64,000 nucleotides of DNA from Rudanella paleaurantiibacter (GTDB lineage: Bacteria > Bacteroidota > Bacteroidia > Cytophagales > Spirosomataceae), in contig NZ_WELI01000001.1 in the NCBI RefSeq assembly GCF_009184635.1, forward strand, positions 248,001-312,000. The letters run 5' to 3'. Positions 58,080 to 64,000 of this stretch are shown piece by piece. Both the position numbers and the translations under genes were made by a program. The stretch's first letter is position 1. Each line of letters starts with the position of its first letter. The notes below the pieces were generated by a model. It was not told the DNA's origin, searched no databases, and worked only from the letters and a program-made list of their open reading frames with translations.

Positions 58080-58955
58080 CTAAATGGGTGCTTCGGGTGT
58101 ACTGGCATTGACAATGGGCCAAACGTTGGGCCGGGGAAAACTAACCCCTTTGGTGGCTCCGCGTGTGGTACCATCTCCGCCGAAGTAATACAACGGCCAG
58201 CCTTTATAAGTCAACTGGTTGCGCCCAAAAACCGTAATGCTGCCGAAGTCTGCTTTTTTCAGCGACGAGGGCAATTCGCCCAGAGCCGACGCCGGAACTT
58301 CAAACAGCGGCCAGGTGGGGTTGTTGCTAAAGTCCTGCCGGGTGTAATTATTCTTGTTTTTCCGGTCATTCGCAAATGCGTATAGGGCCATTCCGCGGGC
58401 GTCGGTCAAATACAGGGTGCTACCGGTGCCTTCGGTATAAGCGATAGTATTGGCGGTGACATAATTTTTGCCATCGTGCCCCACCAGTTGGGTGTTCCCG
58501 ATCAGAATGGAGTAATTGGGTTTGGCTGCCATCCAGACCCCGCCCACATTGTCGCCGAGTACATCGCCCGCTTTGGCATCGTTTTTAAAATAGTACAGCG
58601 GCCAGCCTTTGTAAGCCGTCTGGAGCCGCCCATCGGGCCGGTTAATCACGGTAAAGTCGGTTGCATTGAGCCCGGTACCCACTTGCAGGGCGCTCGGCTC
58701 CGCGTAGAAGGTAACCCAGTTGGTTAGGCATTGGGGGGATGTGCAAGCCGATGTTCCATTGACATCCGAAGCAAAGAAGTAGAGCGTTTTGCCGCCACTG
58801 CCCGTCAGAACCGGCCCGAGTGCGGTGGTGGTGAGATTTACACTTGCGTCATCAACTGCACCAACCGGTTCGGTGGTGTCGTTATCGCAGGCCATCATGG
58901 AAAGAGTCACGGCCAGCGCCAGAAACAGGCTGCGGCCAGGAATAGTAAAATGCAT
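58080..58955 (-). CDS. Secreted lipoprotein with PF03640 repeats
   Basis: A 291-residue lipoprotein from the ATG at 58955; lipobox in VTLSMMAC. The body holds several copies of the Lipoprotein_15 (PF03640) unit: GKTLYFFASDVNGTSACTSPQCLTNWVTFYA, TAYKGWPLYYFKNDAKAGDVLGDNVGGVWMAAKP, STLYLTDARGMALYAFANDRKN, TYKGWPLYYFGGD. The family has no known reaction; many members are associated with electron-transfer or copper proteins. The sequence is complete. The frame open to 59060 is not used, since it lacks a good signal. Confidence 0.9.
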   Translation of the reverse strand: MHFTIPGRSLFLALAVTLSMMACDNDTTEPVGAVDDASVNLTTTALGPVLTGSGGKTLYFFASDVNGTSACTSPQCLTNWVTFYAEPSALQVGTGLNATDFTVINRPDGRLQTAYKGWPLYYFKNDAKAGDVLGDNVGGVWMAAKPNYSILIGNTQLVGHDGKNYVTANTIAYTEGTGSTLYLTDARGMALYAFANDRKNKNNYTRQDFSNNPTWPLFEVPASALGELPSSLKKADFGSITVFGRNQLTYKGWPLYYFGGDGTTRGATKGVSFPRPNVWPIVNASTPEAPI

Positions 58956-59052
58956 AGTCAACAGTGATTGTGAATTGGCAATACGACAGTTGAACCGGTT
59001 CATCTGACAATACGGAGCGTAATGGCGGACAGTTGCGTCGGGCAAAAAATAA

Positions 59053-59091
59053 ACCCTCAAAACCGGGATCTTCCAGCTTTTGAGGGTCTAT
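59053..59091 (-). terminator. Hairpin between ribBA and the PF03640 gene
   Basis: A 10-base perfect stem (59053-59062 with 59078-59087) with a T-rich flank lies beyond the ribBA stop at 59181. Likely the ribBA terminator. Confidence 0.55.
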
Positions 59092-59180
59092 TTTCGGTTT
59101 ATTGTTTCTGGTTTATCGTTTTTGGTGGGTTCCGGGCTACGTGTCAGGTAGACGTTTCCGCAACGCGTCACTAAAAACGT

Positions 59181-60422
59181 TTACCCCTTCAGGATCGCGT
59201 GACCCATCTTGTCGCGTTTGGTGCGCAGATAGGCTTCGTTGTGGGGGTTGGCCGGAATTTCGATGGCAACGGAGTCGACAATTTCAATGCCGTAACCCAT
59301 AAGACCCGCCCGTTTCTTAGGGTTGTTCGAAATGAGCCGGACTTTGCTGATGCCGAGGTCGCGCATAATCTGAGCGCCTACGCCGTAGTCGCGGGCGTCC
59401 ATTGGCAGGCCCAGCTCCAGGTTAGCCTCTACCGTGTCGCGGCCCAGCTCCTGAAGTTTATACGCCTTCAGTTTGTTAATCAGCCCGATACCGCGCCCTT
59501 CCTGATTCATGTACAGCACCACGCCTTTACCTTCGCGCTCAACCATGCTCATGGCCGCGTGGAGTTGCCCCCCGCAGTCGCACCGGCACGATCCGAAAAT
59601 ATCGCCCGTGACGCACGATGAATGTACACGCACCAGCACGGGCTCGCCCGGCTCCCAGGACCCTTTCACCAGGGCCAGGTGCGTATCGTCGGTGTTGGTT
59701 TGTTTAAACGCGATCAGGTCGAAATGCCCCCACTCGGTGGGCATGTCTACGCCAATTTCGCGCCGGATAAGGCTCTCCGTACGAAGCCGGTACGCAATCA
59801 GATCCTGAATACTCACGAGCACCATACCAAACCGGTCGGCAATTTCGCGGAGTTGCGGCAACCGGGCCATCGTACCATCTTCGTTCAGGACTTCAATCAG
59901 CACGCCTACGGGTTGCAGACCCGCCAGCCGGGCCAGATCAACGGCGGCCTCGGTATGGCCGGCCCGCCGGATTACGCCCCCTTCAACGGCCCGAAGCGGG
60001 AAAATATGCCCGGGGCGGCCCAAATCTTCGGGTCGGGTGTTGGGGTCTACGAGCGCCTGAATGGTTTTAGATCGGTCAGAAGCCGAAATGCCTGTGGTAC
60101 AGCCGTTACCGAGCAAATCGACCGAAACCGTAAACGGAGTAGTGTGCACCGAGGTATTGTCGCCAACCATCATGGTAAGGCCCAATTCGTCGCAGCGTTC
60201 CTGCGTAAGCGGGGCGCACATAAGACCGCGCCCTTCTTTGGTCATGAAGTTGACAATTTCGGGCGTAATCTTTTCGGCGGCACAAATCATGTCGCCTTCA
60301 TTCTCACGGTCCTCATCGTCAACGACGAGGATAATCTTTCCGTCACGGATGGCAGCGATGGCGTCCTCAATTCGGTCGAGCCGAATCGGATTTTCATCAC
60401 TACTGGTATTATTATTGCTCAT
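59181..60422 (-). CDS. ribBA: Bifunctional DHBP synthase / GTP cyclohydrolase II
   Basis: Two riboflavin steps in one cytoplasmic protein (413 aa). Residues 1-205 make 3,4-dihydroxy-2-butanone 4-phosphate from ribulose 5-phosphate: the acidic block [10 protein letters not shown] and the [31 protein letters not shown] motifs are present. Residues about 210-413 are GTP cyclohydrolase II with the three zinc Cys in [18 protein letters not shown] and the base-binding [16 protein letters not shown]. The gene stands alone; other rib genes are elsewhere. No FMN riboswitch was seen upstream, as is common in Bacteroidota. Confidence 0.97.
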   Translation of the reverse strand: MSNNNTSSDENPIRLDRIEDAIAAIRDGKIILVVDDEDRENEGDMICAAEKITPEIVNFMTKEGRGLMCAPLTQERCDELGLTMMVGDNTSVHTTPFTVSVDLLGNGCTTGISASDRSKTIQALVDPNTRPEDLGRPGHIFPLRAVEGGVIRRAGHTEAAVDLARLAGLQPVGVLIEVLNEDGTMARLPQLREIADRFGMVLVSIQDLIAYRLRTESLIRREIGVDMPTEWGHFDLIAFKQTNTDDTHLALVKGSWEPGEPVLVRVHSSCVTGDIFGSCRCDCGGQLHAAMSMVEREGKGVVLYMNQEGRGIGLINKLKAYKLQELGRDTVEANLELGLPMDARDYGVGAQIMRDLGISKVRLISNNPKKRAGLMGYGIEIVDSVAIEIPANPHNEAYLRTKRDKMGHAILKG

Positions 60423-60567
60423 AGCGAGTTGGCTGGTAGCAGTGAATTTGTTGATGAACTAACGATTCACCACAAAGATACGTTCGGGAGGGCGCTAAAA
60501 CGACCCGTAAGGCGTTGATAATGCATCAGCAAACGGATTTTAGATAACGATCAAACGGTTACTTTCT

Positions 60568-62652
60568 GTGAGGTGCTTTGTGGATTACCGGGGCTTTGCG
60601 CCCGGTTGGGTTGCGTTTAACCGGGCGGTTTACGGCGTTGCTGTATCGGGCCGGTTGTTGAAGGTACTGGGCTGGGCCGCTATCGCTCTGGGGTGGTTTG
60701 GCGGAGGTATCTCCCTGGCGCAGAACTATTGCCAGCCGCAGCCCGGCGTTACGGCGGGAGGTTTTACCCTCAACCGCACACGGGTATGTGCCAATAGCAA
60801 CACCAATTTTTCGGTGACGAACACGGTAGCTGGTGCAAAAAATATCCAGTACATTTTTGGCTACAATGGCAACGGTTTACCCACCACCGGCGGTGTCTCC
60901 GACTTGACCGGTACCTCCACCGTTACGCTCCCTACAAGTTCTACACCCGGCACTTACACCATTCTACAAATTGGAAGTGGTGGTGGAACAAATGCTCCTC
61001 TGGCTAAGTGCGAAACCGTCACTGTACTGCCCAATGCACCTATTTCGTTTTCGGCTGTTTCCTGTTCGGGGCGGAAAGCAACCCTGAGCTTTGCGCTGAC
61101 AAACATCACCAGTCAGTACGACGCTGTTCGGGTTGATTGGGGCGATGGGGCTGTCATTGATTACTATACCACGCAGGCCCAGAACGGACCCGCTATTGAG
61201 CATACGTACACCAGTACCAACCCGGTGACGATCAAGGTTGAGGGACGGTACTTCAATGTAAGTGACTGCAATGCGCTCCAAAGTACGTTTACCGTAACGC
61301 CTGTTGATACCCCGCCCGCGCCCCCCGTGGTTACCAATCTGACCACCGTAGATGCCAACACCATTCGAATGCGGGTGCAGGGCGCAGCCAATACACCCAT
61401 TCAGATCTGGCAACGGGGTGCCGGAGGAGCGTTTCAGCCTACCAACCAAACAGCCCTGAGCGGCCAAACGGTTACTATCGCAGCCAATACGGCCCAAAGC
61501 CAGTGTTTTCAACTGCGTACCGCGAGCGAATGCCCGGCACCGACCTCGACCGAAGAATATTGCAGTATTGTGTTAAATGCGCAGTCGGGGGCTAACCGGG
61601 TTGATCTGACATGGGCGCCATACACGGCCACCACCAGTGGTAGTTTCCGCTGGAGCCTCAACAAAGATGGTTTCACGTTGCCTATTCAGGGGGCCTCAAA
61701 CCGCAATACCAGCACGTATACAGATGCCAACGGGATTGTTTGTGGGGAGCGGTATTGCTATCAGGTACAGGCGCAGATTGGTAATACAACCATTGTTTCC
61801 AACTCTATTTGTGTGACGGGCTCCAACGGGCAACCGCCCCAGCCTATGACTGACATTCGGGTGAGTGTTGAAACGGATGGGTCGGTTCGGTATCAGGCGT
61901 TACAGCCGAGCGTGGGGGCTACCACCAATTTTACTACGATTATCTCCCGCGCCGACTCGCCCAGCGGGCCGTTCAATGTAGTGGGGCAAACAACCAACGA
62001 CGCTATTTTTATTGACAAATCGGCCAAAACGAGCAGTCAGGCGTATTGCTACCGGGTGGTGTATCGCAATGCCTGCGGGCAGGAGTCGGACCCCTCGGCC
62101 TCGGCTTGTACCATCTGGTTGCGCTCCGATTCGCCGGGTGCCCTCGACTGGACCGCCGACTCACCCTTTGGCCCAATTCCCGTAGTGGAGTACGAAGTTG
62201 AAATCATTGACCGAATCACGGGCAATGTGTTACGCCGGCAACCGGTGGGTAGTAACACCCATTTTGAGCCCGACCGCAGCGACCCCGACCTGCCCTTGTA
62301 CCGGTTTGTGATTGTGGCTACAGCCACCAATGGGTTCAGTAGCCGGTCGAACCCGTATGAATTGAACCTCGAAGCCGGTATCTTTGCACCGACGGCCTTC
62401 ACCCCGAACGGCGACGGTATCAACGACCGTTTCCAGGCGAAAGGGTTTTTCACCGACAACTACCGGCTGACTATCTTCGATCGCTGGGGCTCGGTGATCT
62501 ACAGCACTACAAGTTCCGACGAGAACGACGGCTGGGACGGCACCCTCAACGGGCAGCCTGCTCCGGCGAGTACCTACGTCTGGCGCGTTGAGGTGACCGA
62601 TGGATCGGGCAAAAAGACCGTCAAATCAGATTCAGTGCTGCTGATTCGGTAA
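60568..62652 (+). CDS. Secreted protein with PKD-like domains and CHU_C (T9SS) C terminus
   Basis: A 694-residue surface or secreted protein. The GTG at 60568 is followed by a basic stretch and a hydrophobic signal helix (VLGWAAIALGWFGGGISLAQ), so an internal start is also possible. The middle has several Ig/PKD-like and fibronectin-like domains (YIFGYNGNGLPTTGG, VDWGDGAVIDYYTT, RVDLTWAPYTATTSGSFRWSL). The last 80 residues are the gliding-motility-type C-terminal domain: FAPTAFTPNGDGINDRFQ, LTIFDRWGSVIYST, ENDGWDGTLNGQPAPASTYVW. That domain is the sorting signal of the type IX system, so the protein reaches the cell surface. An adhesin role is likely. Confidence 0.92.
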   Translation: MRCFVDYRGFAPGWVAFNRAVYGVAVSGRLLKVLGWAAIALGWFGGGISLAQNYCQPQPGVTAGGFTLNRTRVCANSNTNFSVTNTVAGAKNIQYIFGYNGNGLPTTGGVSDLTGTSTVTLPTSSTPGTYTILQIGSGGGTNAPLAKCETVTVLPNAPISFSAVSCSGRKATLSFALTNITSQYDAVRVDWGDGAVIDYYTTQAQNGPAIEHTYTSTNPVTIKVEGRYFNVSDCNALQSTFTVTPVDTPPAPPVVTNLTTVDANTIRMRVQGAANTPIQIWQRGAGGAFQPTNQTALSGQTVTIAANTAQSQCFQLRTASECPAPTSTEEYCSIVLNAQSGANRVDLTWAPYTATTSGSFRWSLNKDGFTLPIQGASNRNTSTYTDANGIVCGERYCYQVQAQIGNTTIVSNSICVTGSNGQPPQPMTDIRVSVETDGSVRYQALQPSVGATTNFTTIISRADSPSGPFNVVGQTTNDAIFIDKSAKTSSQAYCYRVVYRNACGQESDPSASACTIWLRSDSPGALDWTADSPFGPIPVVEYEVEIIDRITGNVLRRQPVGSNTHFEPDRSDPDLPLYRFVIVATATNGFSSRSNPYELNLEAGIFAPTAFTPNGDGINDRFQAKGFFTDNYRLTIFDRWGSVIYSTTSSDENDGWDGTLNGQPAPASTYVWRVEVTDGSGKKTVKSDSVLLIR

Positions 62653-62670
62653 AAGACAGTTGTTTTAAGT

Positions 62671-62758
62671 ACCCCACCCCAACCCCTTCCCGATAGGGAG
62701 GGGCCTAAGTTGAGCGTAAGCCTAGTCCCTCCCTATCGGGGAGGGGTTGGGGTGGGGT
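62671..62758. repeat. 32-base near-perfect GC-rich inverted repeat
   Basis: Arms 62671-62702 and 62727-62758 are complementary with one mismatch and have a 24-base loop. AAGACAGTT stands on both sides as a direct repeat (about 62653 and 62761), as in an inserted element. It lies just after the CHU_C gene and could also stop transcription. Confidence 0.7.
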
Positions 62759-62879
62759 GCAAGACAGTTTTAGTGGTGAGCGTTCACCCGATGTGGTTTA
62801 TGAGAGCTGGGGCGTAGGCGAGTAATCGGGCGTCAGCAACTCCAAACGAAAAACCATAAACGAAAAACTTAAAGAAGAT

Positions 62880-63242
62880 ATGTTCGGAAACTTAGGAAAT
62901 ATGATGGACATGTTCGGGAAGATGAAAGACATTCAGGCCCGAATGCAGGAAGCCCAACAGAGTCTCTCCACTCTCACCGAAACAGGCGAGTCGGGGGCGG
63001 GTATGGTGCGGGCCACCGTCAATGGTCTCAAGCAGGTGATCAAACTTGACATTGATCCGGACATGGTGAAATCAATCGGTACCTCCAACGACGACCGTGA
63101 GATGCTTCAGGATCTGGTGGTAGCGGCCATCAACAAAGCCATGGAGACAATGGAGCCCAAAATCCGTGAACACCTTCGCAAATCGACCGAAGGCCTATTG
63201 CCCAATATTCCCGGAATGGACCTGGGTAGCATGATGCCGTAA
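62880..63242 (+). CDS. YbaB/EbfC-family nucleoid-associated protein
   Basis: A 120-residue DNA-binding protein of the YbaB/EbfC family, small dimers that bind and bridge DNA. It has the N-terminal coiled-coil helix (MDMFGKMKDIQARMQEAQQSL) and the core ATVNGLKQVIKLDIDPDMV followed by LVVAAINKAMETMEPKIREH. The end is Gly/Met-rich. It is often near recR and dnaX; those are not here. A complete gene of normal length. Confidence 0.92.
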   Translation: MFGNLGNMMDMFGKMKDIQARMQEAQQSLSTLTETGESGAGMVRATVNGLKQVIKLDIDPDMVKSIGTSNDDREMLQDLVVAAINKAMETMEPKIREHLRKSTEGLLPNIPGMDLGSMMP

Positions 63243-63329
63243 CTTTTAAAAATAGTTTACAGTTGCGTGTTTACAGTTTGCAGTTAGCTGCCGCTGGGAG
63301 CTCAAATCTGTAAGCCGCAAACCATCTGA

Positions 63330-64000
63330 ATGACCCGGCTTGCCTTAGTTATCCTTAACTACAACGGACAAACATTTCTGGAGCAGTTTCTGCCGCTGGT
63401 ACTCCAACACGCCGACGGGCACCCGGTTTTTGTGGCCGACAATGCCTCTACCGATGGGTCGGTGGCGTATTTGCAGGCCAATTTTCCGGCCGTAACGGTC
63501 GTCCGGCTCACGCGTAACACGGGCTATGCCGGTGGCTATAACGAAGCTCTCGAACAAATTCGGCAGGTACACGGCGGGGCTACGTATTACGCGCTCGTCA
63601 ACTCCGATATTGAACCGACTGCAGGCTGGATTGAGCCAATTCTGCGCCTGATGGATGCCAACCCGCGTATTGCGGCCTGTCAACCCAAAATCCGTGATTT
63701 CAACCGGCGCGACCTTTTCGAGCACGCTGGTGCGGCTGGTGGCTACCTCGACTACCTCGGCTACGTGTTTTGCCGGGGCCGTGTATTTGCCACGTTCGAG
63801 CCCGACCGGGGGCAGTACAACGACAACCGGCGCGTGTTCTGGGCAACGGGGGCCTGTCTGGTGGTTCGGGCCGATGTGTTTCACCAGTCGGGGGGCTTTG
63901 ATGCCCATTTTTTTGCCCACATGGAGGAAATCGACTGGTGCTGGCGCATACAGCGGCTGGGCTACGAGGCCTGGGCGTGTGGTGAGTCGACGGTGTACCA
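63330..64000 (+). CDS. Family-2 glycosyltransferase, 3' end outside the window
   Basis: A GT2-type transferase (GT-A fold) whose gene runs off the right end. It begins at the ATG at 63330 with LALVILNYNGQTFLEQFL, then VFVADNASTDGSVAYL (nucleotide-sugar site), RNTGYAGGYNEALE and NSDIEPTAGWIEP, the DxD-like metal site. WATGACLVVRADVFHQSGGFDAHFFAHMEEIDWCWR is the acceptor block, with the ED/EID motif. It resembles rhamnosyltransferase-like enzymes used in surface polysaccharide synthesis. 223 codons are visible. Target sugar is unknown. Confidence 0.93.
   Translation, partial: MTRLALVILNYNGQTFLEQFLPLVLQHADGHPVFVADNASTDGSVAYLQANFPAVTVVRLTRNTGYAGGYNEALEQIRQVHGGATYYALVNSDIEPTAGWIEPILRLMDANPRIAACQPKIRDFNRRDLFEHAGAAGGYLDYLGYVFCRGRVFATFEPDRGQYNDNRRVFWATGACLVVRADVFHQSGGFDAHFFAHMEEIDWCWRIQRLGYEAWACGESTVY

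Noticed and set aside
59622-60518. 298-codon open frame on the plus strand
   Set aside because: Antisense to ribBA; the translation has no family features.
60423-60567. FMN riboswitch upstream of ribBA
   Set aside because: The 145-base gap is too short and shows no conserved FMN element.
1-64000. tRNA, rRNA or transposase genes
   Set aside because: I looked for tRNA-like loops and known transposase motifs in the open frames and found none. This was done by eye, so a tRNA scan should confirm it.

Overview
The window looks like chromosome of a Bacteroidota bacterium of the Cytophagales, most like the Spirosoma/Rudanella group. This is inferred from gene content: a type IX secretion (CHU_C/gliding-motility) C-terminal domain, DUF2723, DUF6600, DUF2490 and DUF3820 proteins, several LytS/LytTR-type regulators, Tat-exported Gfo/Idh/MocA oxidoreductases, and the Bacteroidota promoter element TAnnTTTG in front of many genes. 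The GC content is fairly high by eye (not counted). No rRNA, tRNA, prophage, insertion-sequence transposase or CRISPR array was seen.

Layout. 1-4.7 kb: the 3' part of dnaJ, a small unknown gene and a large DUF2723 membrane protein. 4.9-6.6 kb: a RelE-type toxin-antitoxin pair joined to a 361-residue protein of unknown role that carries a DxDDTA motif. 6.7-10 kb: a Gre-type factor, an oxidoreductase/isomerase pair and a DHFR-like reductase. 10-17.4 kb: a LytTR response regulator with its histidine kinase, two further LytS-type kinases (one with a damaged ATP-binding box), a DUF2490 protein and a PKD/beta-helix lipoprotein. 17.7-25 kb: DUF4345, a Tat oxidoreductase, a DUF6600 protein with seven 15-base repeats, DUF3820, a small sigma/anti-sigma pair and an amidohydrolase. 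25-34.7 kb: two DinB proteins, truC, three DEAD-box helicases, an esterase, an SDR and a sialate O-acetylesterase. 34.7-40.4 kb: DUF4174, a GroES-like protein, yidD, lgt, a VapBC pair whose toxin is broken by a stop codon, an L,D-transpeptidase, a small acidic protein, an NTF2-like protein, an orphan [2Fe-2S] subunit and a GNAT acetyltransferase.

40.5-47 kb holds the most interesting unit: a seven-gene minus-strand operon with a visible promoter. In order it encodes an AdoMet decarboxylase, a zinc-ribbon/DUF4178 membrane protein, a small one-helix protein, a DUF350 protein, a membrane-embedded spermidine-synthase-like protein, an exported (Tat) FAD amine-oxidase-like protein and a polytopic membrane protein. 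The set looks like a membrane-associated aminopropyl-transfer and oxidation system of unknown product.

47-64 kb: an IPT/TIG-repeat lipoprotein, dnaN, an MFS exporter, a subtilisin-like lipoprotein, a YceI / His-rich membrane protein / Rieske module, an ECF sigma factor with a fused membrane-plus-barrel partner, a PF03640-type lipoprotein, ribBA, a CHU_C-domain adhesin-like protein, a YbaB/EbfC protein and the start of a family-2 glycosyltransferase.

The intergenic space is rich in long, often perfect and nested inverted repeats. Some are terminators between convergent genes. Others are dispersed elements with related copies in the window and look like small non-autonomous mobile elements.
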